From Bacteroidales bacterium (GTDB taxonomy: Bacteria > Bacteroidota > Bacteroidia > Bacteroidales > UBA1402): DNA of 64,000 nt. The translations under genes were made by a program, and so were the position numbers. The first letter of the stretch is position 1; each line of letters starts with the position of its first letter. This document shows positions 1-9,203 of the stretch, piece by piece. The notes under the pieces were generated by a model, which was not told the DNA's origin, ran no database searches, and was given only the letters and a program-made list of their open reading frames with translations. The DNA is taken from assembly GCA_021373135.1 (NCBI GenBank), contig JAJFTH010000009.1, positions 1 to 64,000 of the forward strand. The letters are read 5' to 3'.

Positions 1-417
1 CGAATAATTTGGGGATAGTTTGTACTGGAGAAGTACCACAGACCTTATATGCCCCAAGTTGCGCACTGAAGGGGAGCGGCATGGCCGACGCCGACTTCGA
101 CGGACAGGTGCAGTGGACACGAAGAGTCCGGCAAAACAAAAGATTGAAGGTTCGAAGAAACGAAATTTTTGTGCCGGAGTCGAGTGGACACAAACCTGGA
201 CTAGCGGAGGCGGAGACTATGCCGCTGCACGAAAGAAGCGGTGCCCATTTTGCCAATATTCCACAACTTTGTAACTTGATCCAATAATAGTCAAATATAA
301 GGACGCATAAAAAACAAGATGGTTCCAAAATTGAACTTGGAACCATCTAAATATGTTTATTGTTTTTTGTATAAAACATGAAACGTTTTTGGGAGAATAG
401 TCATAATTCTCTGCTGA
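1..417. other. Gene-free left edge with a possible structured RNA (75-226)
   Basis: No convincing gene is seen. Several frames stay open from the window edge to about position 287, but none gives a protein I recognise. The stretch 60-240 is richer in G+C than its surroundings and has inverted repeats: AGCGGCAT at 75-82 pairs with ATGCCGCT at 219-226, and an imperfect pair lies inside it (124-132 with 173-181). AGTGGACAC occurs twice as a direct repeat (112-120 and 183-191). This could be a folded RNA or the tail of a gene that begins outside the window. The stretch 290-417 is AT-rich and looks like a 3' flank. Confidence 0.25.
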
Positions 418-1806
418 TTACTTCGTAGCAGGCTTAGAGTAAACGATCTCCAGATGCATAGGTTCAGTCGGATGATTTCCGCCTCTAATTTTTACAGCAG
501 CCGGCGTAATTAGATTTTCCAAGCGAATTTGATCACCATCGCCGTCTGTAACAATACTTACCGGTATAATCAACATCTTCGTGAATGGTGTAAAATTGGT
601 GGTTGTGCCGGTGCCATCCATTGAATGGATCATTTTCTGTGCATAAATACTCAAGTCGAAAGTATAATCCTTTGAACTTGAATTATATTTGGCCAGGAAA
701 GAATTCACGCCATCATTCAACTCAAAATTGTTGAAGAAGGTTTGTACCTTTGCTGTATCAATCAGCAACAAGGCTTCAGGTGGAGCCAAAGCATAATCCC
801 ATTCATCATCCAATTGAGTGGCCTGTACTTTTAGGCTTAAGCTACTGATGGTCTTCCCAGACAAAATACCCTGGCCTTTGGTGAAGATCTTTTCAGGAAT
901 GGTTACCTTAGTATACATTCCACCAGGTGCATAGATATAGTTCAGACTATCCGAGGGTATTGTTTTGATATATGTGGACAAATCAGGATGCTCAGCCCTG
1001 TTGATCTGTTTCACTTCCTGGGTTATCGGGAAATAAGCCCCCCCAATAACAAGGGAATCCGGCACGCCTCCGCTTTCACTGTAAAGCTTTGTTTTGAAAC
1101 AAAGTTCGATTTGTGCTTGGGTAATATAAACAATACTTCCATTACCATAATCCGTCGTCACATAAACGCCTTTGAAATATTTCTGAAAATTTTCAGGTGT
1201 TGCAAAATCTGACGGGTTTTTTCTGGAATGACTCAGAAGGGTATCACCAAAAGATTTATTAATTGGAATTCGGATACGTTTTGAATAAGAATCCAATCCC
1301 ATCACAGAATCCGTTGAATAGAAATCGCCTGTCGTAAACGATCCCTGGCCGAGCAACTTTGTCTGATCACAGAAATCTGCCGGATTCGTATTGGAAAAAT
1401 AAGTCTTGCCTTCACTTAAGGGTTTATTCAGTTCAAAGACTTTCATATGATGCATGGTTGCTGAATCACCAAACCACTTTGTATAATACAAATACATGTA
1501 AGCTGAATCTATCTGACTGACATCATCCGGAAAATGAAAATTTCTGGCACAATACAGCTGAGCCATGAAATCCGATTTGGTTGTACCAAATGTATGATCG
1601 GTAAATTCACCCAGCGTAGCTATCGAATTCCGGAGAAAGACAGAATTTACATAAACTGTTTCAGTATTTAAGTGAATCGTATCGTACGCTACAGCTATTT
1701 TATCTTTGTCAGGCAAGATGGACGATCCTATTGTATTATCGTCGCTGCAAGAGAAAAGTGCGGAAAGCAAAATGAGACCACACAAGAGCAAGAAGTTATT
1801 CTTCAT
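418..1806 (-). CDS. DUF4270 family lipoprotein
   Basis: A 462-residue protein of the DUF4270 family, which is largely restricted to Bacteroidota and has no established biochemical role. The N-terminus is a lipoprotein signal: a basic start, a hydrophobic stretch, then Cys after SALFS at about residue 20, so it should be anchored in the envelope. The body is polar with many beta-type segments and no catalytic motif I can name. It is the last gene of a leftward pair, 13 bp after the glycogen synthase-like gene, so the two are probably co-transcribed. The family assignment rests on overall sequence character and on its position beside glgA-like and panC genes, an arrangement common in Bacteroidales. 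Confidence 0.8.
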   Translation of the reverse strand: MKNNFLLLCGLILLSALFSCSDDNTIGSSILPDKDKIAVAYDTIHLNTETVYVNSVFLRNSIATLGEFTDHTFGTTKSDFMAQLYCARNFHFPDDVSQIDSAYMYLYYTKWFGDSATMHHMKVFELNKPLSEGKTYFSNTNPADFCDQTKLLGQGSFTTGDFYSTDSVMGLDSYSKRIRIPINKSFGDTLLSHSRKNPSDFATPENFQKYFKGVYVTTDYGNGSIVYITQAQIELCFKTKLYSESGGVPDSLVIGGAYFPITQEVKQINRAEHPDLSTYIKTIPSDSLNYIYAPGGMYTKVTIPEKIFTKGQGILSGKTISSLSLKVQATQLDDEWDYALAPPEALLLIDTAKVQTFFNNFELNDGVNSFLAKYNSSSKDYTFDLSIYAQKMIHSMDGTGTTTNFTPFTKMLIIPVSIVTDGDGDQIRLENLITPAAVKIRGGNHPTEPMHLEIVYSKPATK

Positions 1807-1819
1807 CGGTTACACAAAA

Positions 1820-2632
1820 TCATTGTTCCAAAATCTGGTTATAGAAATCATCATATGCTTCAATATAGACTTCCGGACTCTGATAAGGCAAGAACAGCTT
1901 GCCGGAAGCATCGACATCCTCTTTTATCTTCGAATCCATCACCGGACTTCCTTGAATGATGGCATCAGAAAACCTGAAAGCCAATTTGTTCAGTGAAGAA
2001 AAGTCAATATCACCGTCTATATCCTTCAAATCTTCCTCTCTGATGCCATCCAAAAACAATTTTCTTGCAAAAATTGACCGGAAAGGCTGCTTGAAAGCAT
2101 TATCATAGGCCGAATAAACGACTTTTGAATTCTTAAAACAAGGATCATCGGCGAACGCACGTTTTATATAGAGCGGTGCCAATGCGGTCATCCATCCATG
2201 GCAATGTACAACATCCGGAACCCATCTCAGTTTTCTGACTGTTTCAATGACTCCGCGGACAAAGAAGATACTACGTTCATCATTATCCTCAAACTCTATG
2301 CCATTATCATCAGAAACAGTATCTTTGCGCTGAAAATAATCGTCATTGTCGATGAAGTAAACCTGCATCCGTGCAGACTGTATGGAAGCAACTTTGATAA
2401 TAAGCGGATAATCATTGTCGTCGATAATCAAGTTCATTCCAGAAAGGCGAATCACCTCATGCAATTGATTCCGTCGTTCATTGATATTGCCATATTTCGG
2501 CATGAACGTGCGGATTTCTTTTCCCTTTTCCTGGATTCCTTGAGGTAGATCACGACAAATAGTTGCAATTTCTGATTCGGGTAGATAAGGAAAAATTTCT
2601 TGACTGATAAATAGAACCTTTGTGGTCTTCAT
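1820..2632 (-). CDS. Short glycogen/starch synthase-like protein (GT5 N-terminal domain)
   Basis: About 270 residues resembling the N-terminal Rossmann-like domain of GT5 glycogen/starch synthases: it opens with KVLFISQEIFPY, followed by a typical LP..I...GKEIR.FMPKYG segment and VVHCHGWMTALAPLYIK. Full synthases are about 480 residues and carry a second GT domain; that half is absent. The ADP-glucose-binding KxGGL motif is also missing: PESEIATICRDLP stands at that place. The start at 2632 is chosen because the homologous region begins there; the longer reading from 2692 adds 20 non-conserved residues. Short versions are common in Bacteroidales and are annotated as glycogen synthase, but catalysis is doubtful without the missing motif and domain. 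Confidence 0.75.
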   Translation of the reverse strand: MKTTKVLFISQEIFPYLPESEIATICRDLPQGIQEKGKEIRTFMPKYGNINERRNQLHEVIRLSGMNLIIDDNDYPLIIKVASIQSARMQVYFIDNDDYFQRKDTVSDDNGIEFEDNDERSIFFVRGVIETVRKLRWVPDVVHCHGWMTALAPLYIKRAFADDPCFKNSKVVYSAYDNAFKQPFRSIFARKLFLDGIREEDLKDIDGDIDFSSLNKLAFRFSDAIIQGSPVMDSKIKEDVDASGKLFLPYQSPEVYIEAYDDFYNQILEQ

Positions 2633-2659
2633 ATAAACTATTTCTCGTAAAATTGTATG

Positions 2660-2693
2660 CAAAGATACTAAAAAAAAAGCTTGTATTCGCAAG
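2660..2693 (-). promoter_or_regulatory. Bacteroidota-type promoter for the glycogen synthase-like gene
   Basis: On the minus strand a perfect TATCTTTG (-7 box, TAnnTTTG) lies at 2667-2660, with TTG at about 2692-2690 in the -33 region, 28 bp upstream of the chosen start. Its position supports the start at 2632 rather than 2692. Confidence 0.55.
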
Positions 2694-2793
2694 TTCTTTT
2701 TCGGATTGTTTCGTTAATTGACAATTATTTGCTTTTTTTGCATCCTTTTTCGAATACAAAAAAACATAAGTTTTAATTCACAGTTTAGTTATT

Positions 2794-3648
2794 ATGGAAA
2801 CGATATATACCATTGCAGAGCTGCAAAAAAAAATCATATCCGGCAAAGCTGCCGGAAAAAAAGTAGGACTGGTTCCAACCATGGGTGCCCTTCATTCCGG
2901 ACACATTTCACTTGTAAAACGTTGCGTCAACGAAAATGACATTTGCGTAGTCAGTGTCTTTGTCAATCCCACCCAGTTTAACGATAAGGATGACCTTATC
3001 AACTACCCCCGCACCCCCCAAGAAGACAAAAAGCTTCTTGAAAATGCCGGATGCACTTACGTATTCATGCCATCTATTGAAGAGATGTACCCTGAACCAG
3101 ACACACGCATTTTCAACTTCGGCACTTTGGAAACAGTCATGGAAGGGGGATTCAGGCCAGGTCACTTCAACGGCGTTGCACAGATAGTCAGCAAACTTTT
3201 TTACGCCGTACTTCCCGACTGCGCTTATTTTGGTCAAAAAGATTTCCAACAAATTTCCATTATTCGCGAAATGGTCAAACAACTGGGTCTCCAAATAGAA
3301 ATCAAATCCTGTCCGATTGTCCGTGAAGCCGATGGATTGGCCATGAGCAGCAGGAACAGACGCCTCACACCGGAACAACGTGAAAAAGCACCCCAAATAG
3401 CACAATTTTTGTTCAAAAGTCTTGCCTTTGTCCCGGAAAAAAGCATTCAGGAAACGCTCGAATTTGTAAAGACCAACCTATCATCGGACTCCATCTTCAA
3501 GTTGGATTACTTTGAAATAGTTGACGGATACACCCTCCAACCTGTTTCCGACTGGAAAGATTCGAATGACATAGTCGGATGTGTTGCCGTGTACTGCGGC
3601 CCTATCAGACTTATTGACAATATTGTTTACAAACAGCATGCTGATTGA
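2794..3648 (+). CDS. panC: Pantothenate synthetase (intact copy)
   Basis: ATP-dependent condensation of pantoate with beta-alanine, the last step of pantothenate synthesis, in the cytoplasm. The 284 residues match the usual length. Visible motifs are [15 protein letters not shown] (HIGH-type ATP site), [31 protein letters not shown] and the KMSKS-like SSRNRRLT. The last codons overlap a residual panD start (ATG at 3638) that stops after five codons. The true panD lies 5.8 kb downstream, after an inserted three-gene cassette. The 3' third of this gene is duplicated at 9231-9542. It is transcribed divergently from the glycogen synthase-like gene across a 161-bp spacer. Confidence 0.96.
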   Translation: METIYTIAELQKKIISGKAAGKKVGLVPTMGALHSGHISLVKRCVNENDICVVSVFVNPTQFNDKDDLINYPRTPQEDKKLLENAGCTYVFMPSIEEMYPEPDTRIFNFGTLETVMEGGFRPGHFNGVAQIVSKLFYAVLPDCAYFGQKDFQQISIIREMVKQLGLQIEIKSCPIVREADGLAMSSRNRRLTPEQREKAPQIAQFLFKSLAFVPEKSIQETLEFVKTNLSSDSIFKLDYFEIVDGYTLQPVSDWKDSNDIVGCVAVYCGPIRLIDNIVYKQHAD

Positions 3649-3684
3649 AGCGTAAAATCCGGAATTTATCGCGTACAAGTAACA
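3373..3684 (+). repeat. Left copy of the 312-bp panC/panD junction duplication
   Basis: This 312-bp stretch covers the intact panC 3' end plus the first codons of panD and aligns with 9231-9542 in direct orientation, at about 89% identity by my hand alignment. In this copy panC is intact, but the panD start is dead: the reading MLIEA ends at TAA (3653-3655) because one base is missing relative to the right copy. The similarity stops abruptly at AAGTAACA (3684). Confidence 0.9.
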
Positions 3685-3714
3685 ATTATTGTCACCCTAT
3701 AACAAATTCCCTGT

Positions 3715-5370
3715 CTATAAGTATGTTGGATCAGTTTTTCTTATTTTGGTAAAAATGATCAGACTATTTATTACAACGATTGCCAATGCAATCAGAGTCA
3801 ATGTCTTACTCTCTTGCCATCCAATGCATTGCTGACGCCAAAGAACAACAACTGCAAGCAAAACAGAGAGGGCATGCCCGGTTATTTGAAGAACCAATAT
3901 ATCTTGGTGCGATGGAAGGGCAGTTCGTAACTTGCTGCTCTTAAAACCGTAAAGCATATAAACATCCAAACCGATTGTCATCCAGACGAGAAGCCTTATC
4001 CAAGTATCAATAGGTAAGAATATCATCATAAAAAGACAAGTAATGATACCGAGGATGGGCACATACGGAACAAAAGGCGTTTTAAATGCTCGTGGTACAT
4101 CCGGCATTGTTTTTCGCATAATCAAGATGCCGAAGCAAACAAGAATGAATGCGAGCAAGGTACCTATACTGGTCATTTCGCCGGCAACACGTGCCGGTAT
4201 AAATGCTGCAAATGTCCCGACAAGAACCATTAGAATGATGTTGCTTTTTACCGGTGTACGATATACAGGACTTACTTTCGAGAAAAGTTTCGGCAGTAAT
4301 CCGTCTTTACTCATACTGTAAAAGATGCGGCTTTGTCCCAAAAGCATCACCAGTATGACGGAAGTATAACCGGCTAAAATAGCCAGTATGATTGCTTTAT
4401 TTAGCCATGGATAATCAGGATGAATGAGACCTGATGCATCAGCTTTTCCCATGTGGTCGATGGCAATAGCAACCGGAGCTATGCCGTCATGGCCCTTGAA
4501 TTCAGTGTAATGTACCACTCCGGTCATTACATGTGCAAAAAAGATGTAGAGTACCGTGCAAATAATCAATGATAATAGAATACCAATCGGCATATCCCTT
4601 TTAGGGTTTTTGGTCTCTTGGGCTGCAGTACTTACTGCATCAAAACCGATGAAGGCAAAAAATACGATGGCCGCAGCTCTGATAATTCCGCTAAAACCAT
4701 ATTCGCCAAAAGTTCCTGTATTTTTTGGAATGTATGGCGAGTAATTTGCCGTGTTGATGTATTTCCATCCCAAAATAATAAAAACAAGCACTACCGCAAT
4801 CTTAAGTGACACGATGACTGCATTTACCTTTGAACTGCCTTCGATTCCTCTGATCAGCAGCAAGCTCGCAAGAACGACAATGAAGACTGCCGGAAGATTA
4901 ATGATGCCCCCGTCCCATGGGCACGAGACCAGTTCCGGCGGCAGATTGATGTCAAATCCTTCCAGAAACCGGACAAGATACCGGCTCCAGCTAATACTTA
5001 CTGTCGTTGCCGCAATGGCATATTCCAGTATCAAATCCCAACCTATGACCCAAGCTATAAACTCACCCATGGTGGCATAGGAGTAGGTATAAGCACTTCC
5101 GGCGACCGGAATCATCGAGGCAAATTCAGCATAGCACAGCCCTGCAAAGCAACAACCTAAAGCTGCAATGGCAAAGGATATCGTGATGGCTGGACCTGCC
5201 TGATAAGCGGCCGCTCCCCCGGTAATTGAAAACAGACCGGCACCGATAATAGCGCCTATGCCTAATGCAACAAGTCTGGGAGCTCCGAGTGCTTTTTTTA
5301 GTGAACTTTGATCGGACAAGCTTGATTCGGCCAACAAGCTTTCAATAGATTTTTTTATAAATAAGCTCAT
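3715..5370 (-). CDS. APC-family amino acid permease
   Basis: A 551-residue inner-membrane transporter of the amino acid-polyamine-organocation superfamily, closest in character to cationic amino acid transporters (CAT/YfnA type). The N-terminus LVALGIGAIIGAGLFSITGG is the family's helix-1 signature. About 14 hydrophobic segments follow, with the typical FFAFIGFDAVSTAAQETKNPKRDMP between central helices. It should import amino acids with protons. It is the last gene of the leftward peptidase-amidohydrolase-permease group that splits panC from panD, which suggests uptake of products released by the two hydrolases. The substrate cannot be read from sequence. Confidence 0.9.
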   Translation of the reverse strand: MSLFIKKSIESLLAESSLSDQSSLKKALGAPRLVALGIGAIIGAGLFSITGGAAAYQAGPAITISFAIAALGCCFAGLCYAEFASMIPVAGSAYTYSYATMGEFIAWVIGWDLILEYAIAATTVSISWSRYLVRFLEGFDINLPPELVSCPWDGGIINLPAVFIVVLASLLLIRGIEGSSKVNAVIVSLKIAVVLVFIILGWKYINTANYSPYIPKNTGTFGEYGFSGIIRAAAIVFFAFIGFDAVSTAAQETKNPKRDMPIGILLSLIICTVLYIFFAHVMTGVVHYTEFKGHDGIAPVAIAIDHMGKADASGLIHPDYPWLNKAIILAILAGYTSVILVMLLGQSRIFYSMSKDGLLPKLFSKVSPVYRTPVKSNIILMVLVGTFAAFIPARVAGEMTSIGTLLAFILVCFGILIMRKTMPDVPRAFKTPFVPYVPILGIITCLFMMIFLPIDTWIRLLVWMTIGLDVYMLYGFKSSKLRTALPSHQDILVLQITGHALSVLLAVVVLWRQQCIGWQESKTLTLIALAIVVINSLIIFTKIRKTDPTYL

Positions 5371-5478
5371 TGTCTGAATCGGATTGGTTCGACAATATGA
5401 TGGCCAAATAGAATGGCATTTATGAACACAGTCAGAATCATGCTGTTAGGATGTCTCATCATTTATTTTTTAAAGTTC

Positions 5479-6939
5479 TTATTTTTTTACCCGATAATCC
5501 AATGCAGGAGCGCGGTTTCCCAATAAAGGTTCGTAGTGGAAGTCCGATCCCCGTCGTTGCTCAAATTCTTGTTTGACTTTTTCCAATAACTGAGGATTGG
5601 TATATAAATCAATGGCAGTAAGAGAAAACACCTTTGCTGTGTTTATCAATGCTTTTGTTCCGATGGTTGATCCTCCGGAAGCTACATTTTGCCAGCTATG
5701 GCCGGCACTTCCCGGGACAAACACAGCCGTATTCAATGTTACAGTGGGCACATTCCAGCTGACATCTCCAACATCGGAAGAAACGCCTCCTTCTGAAACT
5801 TTTTCCTTTCCCAAAGGTTTAACGATCCGGGCATTGACAAGAATGGTATCTTTCGCGTTATAACTTTTCACAATTTCTTCAGCAAAGGCTTTTTCACGAT
5901 CATTGTAAATGACTCCCCCGACAAGCTCCAATTTTGATTGTATGAGTTCTGCCAAGGTCTTATTATATAGTTTTTCATAAAACCCGGAAATAATTTCAGG
6001 CTTAACTTCTGTCTGCGTCCCGAGAGCTGCACCTTTTGCGGCCTGGTTAACCCAATCGACCAGATTTTTCAGGATTTCGCGTTTCGGACTACGTATGTAA
6101 TAAGATACACAAGCATAAGCCGGTACGACATTGGGAGCCTCTCCTCCGTTTGAAATGACGTAGTGGATACGGGAAGAGGTCGGTATATGTTCTCTAAGCA
6201 TATTGACCATATAGTCAAATGATTCAACCGCATCCAATGCCGAACGGCCTTTGTCCGGATTACCCGCTGCATGTGCTGCTTTCCCGTAAAAATGGAAATC
6301 AATCATCTGAATGGCGGTTCCTGCCTCTACATCCACTTTGTTGGCATCACCGGGGTGCCAGTCCAGAACGGCATCCACGCCTTTGAAAAGGCCGTCACGA
6401 ACCATATATACTTTCCCACCGCCACCTTCTTCCGCAGGGGTTCCGAATACTTTTACGGTTCCGGCATGTTTGGTTTTCTCCAGCCATTGCTTGATGGCTA
6501 TACCTCCGGCCACCGAGCCCACACCAAAAGTATTATGACCGCAACCATGTCCGTTTCCTCCTTCCACCAAGGGCTTCCTGAACGGAACCGTGTCCTGGGA
6601 CAAACCGGGAAGCGCATCAAATTCGGCAAGAATGCCAATGACCGGGCTTCCGCTTCCGTAAGTTGCGACAAAGGCTGTCGGCATACCTGCAACGCCGTTC
6701 TCAACTGAAAAACCGTTGTCTTTGAGTTGTTGTTGAAGCAGGTTTGAACTTTTGGTTTCAAGAAATCCCAGTTCGGCTTCACGCCATATACTTTTTTGCA
6801 ACTTATCGTAAACCGGAACGGAATTATTCAAATAACCGATTGCTATTTCATCCTGAGTCCTTGAATGTTTTGGTTGAGAAGCAAGACACGAAAAAACGGC
6901 TGCTTCTGCCAAAAAAATGAATGTGATTATTCTTTTCAT
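5479..6939 (-). CDS. Secreted M20-family amidohydrolase (AbgB-like)
   Basis: Metal-dependent amidohydrolase of the M20 peptidase family, most like the aminobenzoyl-glutamate utilization protein B branch. The chosen start, 6939, gives MKRIITFIFLAEAAVFSC, a signal peptide that may be a lipoprotein signal (Cys18). The longer reading from 6972 overlaps the previous gene and adds only 11 residues. Metal-site motifs are GHGCGHN (130-136), the EEGGGGK stretch with the catalytic Glu, and DWHPG. The dimerisation insert FYGKAAHAAGNP follows, and a late SAGHSW gives another His ligand. It starts 5 bp after the S9 peptidase and probably acts in the periplasm on short peptides or N-acyl amino acids. Confidence 0.88.
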   Translation of the reverse strand: MKRIITFIFLAEAAVFSCLASQPKHSRTQDEIAIGYLNNSVPVYDKLQKSIWREAELGFLETKSSNLLQQQLKDNGFSVENGVAGMPTAFVATYGSGSPVIGILAEFDALPGLSQDTVPFRKPLVEGGNGHGCGHNTFGVGSVAGGIAIKQWLEKTKHAGTVKVFGTPAEEGGGGKVYMVRDGLFKGVDAVLDWHPGDANKVDVEAGTAIQMIDFHFYGKAAHAAGNPDKGRSALDAVESFDYMVNMLREHIPTSSRIHYVISNGGEAPNVVPAYACVSYYIRSPKREILKNLVDWVNQAAKGAALGTQTEVKPEIISGFYEKLYNKTLAELIQSKLELVGGVIYNDREKAFAEEIVKSYNAKDTILVNARIVKPLGKEKVSEGGVSSDVGDVSWNVPTVTLNTAVFVPGSAGHSWQNVASGGSTIGTKALINTAKVFSLTAIDLYTNPQLLEKVKQEFEQRRGSDFHYEPLLGNRAPALDYRVKK

Positions 6940-6944
6940 TGATT

Positions 6945-9020
6945 TTATTGTTTTAGATACTGATCGAACCATTCTGTAATTTCCGCCAGACGTTTAATCC
7001 GGTTAAGAGGTTTGCCGGTACGGGAGAGGTCGTGGTTTTCACCTTTGAACAAGACAAAACGGGACGGGACATTAAATTGCTGGAGCGCATGATACATTTG
7101 AAGACCTTCGGCAACATAGCAACGGTAATCTTCATCACTGTGAAGAAACAGGGTTGGGGTTTTGACTTTGTCTGCATATTTTAACGGAGATCTATCCCAT
7201 AATAGATCGCTGTTTTTCCAGATATCCGTTCCCAGATAATCATAAGTATAGGAATATCCTATGTCACTGGTGCTGCTGTGACTGATCCATGAAGAAATGC
7301 ATCTAAGGGAAGCGGCAGCTTTAAAACGGTTTGTGTGCCCGATGATCCAGTTTGTCATATATCCTCCATAGGAACCGCCCAAAACACCAAGACGGTTTCC
7401 ATCCACAAAATCGATTTTAGTTAAAACAGTATCCACAAAAGTCATCAGATCCCTGTAATCGATACCACCAACCCGACCGCGTATGTCGGAAAACTTTGAA
7501 CCCCGTCCGTTACTACCTGTGGGATTGGTAAACATAACCGCATATCCGTGATTGGCCCAATATTGCATTTCGTGGAAAAAGACGGTTCCGTAAGCACCTT
7601 TCGGACCGCCATGAATATCCAGTATGGCAGGATATTTTTTCCCCCTTTCATAACCGGCAGGAGGCAAAACATACCCATTCAGCAATACGCCTTCTTCATT
7701 TGTAAAAGTGACTTTGACAGGTTCAACAACCTGATATTCATCAAACAGAGGTTTGTTGATCGATGTCAGCGGGGTGGCATTTCCTTTCTTGTCGATCAAA
7801 TAAATTTCGTTACCCTGTTGCCCGACAAGAGCAATGGCAAGAAATCCATCTTTATAGGGAACATATTCCAAAATGTTCACCTCCTTTTTGGTAAGGAAAG
7901 TAACTTTTCCATCCTTATAGGAGACATGAATCAGAGGGGCATAATCGACATTGGTGGTAACATAACGGATACCGTCTTTGTCAAACGTTATATTTAACTT
8001 ACCGGCACCTCCGATGTCTGTAGCCACCTTATTACCAAAACCGTATATAGAGCCGTCATAAATTTCGGTCAGTTTTCCCGTACGCAAATTCAGACGGTAA
8101 AAACCGGCATTCTCTATTTTGTCATGCTCCAGACTTCTATCAATTGTAAGAACAATTTCATCATTGCTTAAAAATTGGATATCCCCGTAAGATGCTTTAT
8201 TGAATAAAGGCCATTCTTTTTTTTCCAATGTTGCGGTATTCAACACAATCAAATGATTTTCATCCGGAACTTTTCCACAATATGCTTCTTTTGAAACATA
8301 TACCAACGTCTTGTTGTCCGGACTTATTTCAAAAAAAGAAACCGAACCTAAAGTGTCCGTCAGCAGCTTCATTTCGCCCTGATCATAATCATACAAATGT
8401 GTTCTCAGGTCACTGATATCACCTTTTCCATTCGACCAAAAAGGCAATTCGTCAAAAATACGGCAGTTTTTACTCTCTTTTTGCTTTTTCAAAGCTTCCT
8501 GTCGGTTGCCGTTGCACACTTTCAACAATTTTTCAAAATTTTGATCGTCGGAAGAAGTATAAAAGAAATGTTCTTTGTCTATCCATGCAACCTGTTCTAT
8601 CCGGGCAGGCAGGCGCAACCATTCTTCAACTTCGTGATTTTCAAGGTTTAACTTTTGAAAAACAGTCAATTGTTCCCCTTCCTTTATTTTTTCAAGATCT
8701 TTTTCCTCACGGATGTCACGGAATACAATTCCGTTATCCTGAAAAAAGTAGTCGGAAACATTTTCAGCCAGCTTAACAGGCCTTCCGTCGGTCAATTGAT
8801 ATAAACCGAAAGAATAATTGTTGTTTTCAATGTCGGGTTGTCTAAGAATAAAAAAGATATTGCCGTTCTTTTCTTTGAGGTTTGAAATACATTTTACTTT
8901 AGCAAAAAAATCAAGATCAATGTTTTTTTTCTCATTTTTAATATCCATTCCCATCATATAGAAAGGCAGAATGGCAAAGCTGTAAAAGAGCACAACAGCT
9001 TTTAATCTTATAGTCATCAT
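6945..9020 (-). CDS. S9-family prolyl oligopeptidase-like serine peptidase
   Basis: A 691-residue exported peptidase with an N-terminal beta-propeller and a C-terminal alpha/beta hydrolase domain. The catalytic triad is visible: Ser550 in GGSYGG, an Asp at about 631 in LHSDEDYRC and His663 in GENHDLSR. The oxyanion region reads ILDIHGGPKGAYG. A hydrophobic N-terminus (residues 5-22) acts as signal peptide. The family removes dipeptides or acyl-amino acids from short peptides. It is the first gene of the three-gene cassette inserted between panC and panD, with its own promoter and a symmetric element upstream. The enzyme, the M20 amidohydrolase and the permease make a coherent peptide scavenging unit. 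Confidence 0.92.
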   Translation of the reverse strand: MMTIRLKAVVLFYSFAILPFYMMGMDIKNEKKNIDLDFFAKVKCISNLKEKNGNIFFILRQPDIENNNYSFGLYQLTDGRPVKLAENVSDYFFQDNGIVFRDIREEKDLEKIKEGEQLTVFQKLNLENHEVEEWLRLPARIEQVAWIDKEHFFYTSSDDQNFEKLLKVCNGNRQEALKKQKESKNCRIFDELPFWSNGKGDISDLRTHLYDYDQGEMKLLTDTLGSVSFFEISPDNKTLVYVSKEAYCGKVPDENHLIVLNTATLEKKEWPLFNKASYGDIQFLSNDEIVLTIDRSLEHDKIENAGFYRLNLRTGKLTEIYDGSIYGFGNKVATDIGGAGKLNITFDKDGIRYVTTNVDYAPLIHVSYKDGKVTFLTKKEVNILEYVPYKDGFLAIALVGQQGNEIYLIDKKGNATPLTSINKPLFDEYQVVEPVKVTFTNEEGVLLNGYVLPPAGYERGKKYPAILDIHGGPKGAYGTVFFHEMQYWANHGYAVMFTNPTGSNGRGSKFSDIRGRVGGIDYRDLMTFVDTVLTKIDFVDGNRLGVLGGSYGGYMTNWIIGHTNRFKAAASLRCISSWISHSSTSDIGYSYTYDYLGTDIWKNSDLLWDRSPLKYADKVKTPTLFLHSDEDYRCYVAEGLQMYHALQQFNVPSRFVLFKGENHDLSRTGKPLNRIKRLAEITEWFDQYLKQ

Positions 9021-9069
9021 TCAATCGGTTTATATTAAAATTGTTTATAGGTCTTCATGCAAGGCATAT

Positions 9070-9112
9070 GGTTCTATACCTAATATGTTTGCAACATGTA
9101 TGATTTAGAACC
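9070..9112. promoter_or_regulatory. 43-bp symmetric operator-like element before the S9 peptidase
   Basis: A two-layer perfect dyad: outer arms GGTTCTA (9070-9076) and TAGAACC (9106-9112), inner arms ATGTT (9085-9089) and AACAT (9093-9097), with equal 8-base spacers on both sides and a 3-base centre. It lies 50 bp upstream of the S9 peptidase and just downstream of that gene's likely promoter, so it could be a repressor site or a leader hairpin. It also contains TATGTTTG on the plus strand (9084-9091), a possible -7 box toward panD. Confidence 0.5.
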
Positions 9113-9125
9113 GAAAAACACCTGC

Positions 9126-9161
9126 CAAAGATAATTAAATAATAAAATTAAAATTCACAAA
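9126..9161 (-). promoter_or_regulatory. Promoter of the peptidase-amidohydrolase-permease cassette
   Basis: Perfect minus-strand -7 box TATCTTTG at 9133-9126, with TTTG at 9161-9158 as a possible -33 element (spacing of 24 bases, slightly long). Expected transcription start is about 9120, which would place the symmetric element inside the 5' leader. Confidence 0.5.
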
Positions 9162-9203
9162 TCAGGAAATCATGATCATTTATTTGTTCACCATCAGCCA
9201 ACA

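Noticed and set aside
9..287. Open frames at the left edge read as a small protein
   Set aside because: Three frames are open at once, the start codons are weak and none resembles a known family; the G+C-rich composition explains the openness.
6939..6972. Upstream start of the M20 amidohydrolase overlapping the S9 gene
   Set aside because: The 11 added residues precede a complete signal peptide and are not needed; the start at 6939 removes the overlap.
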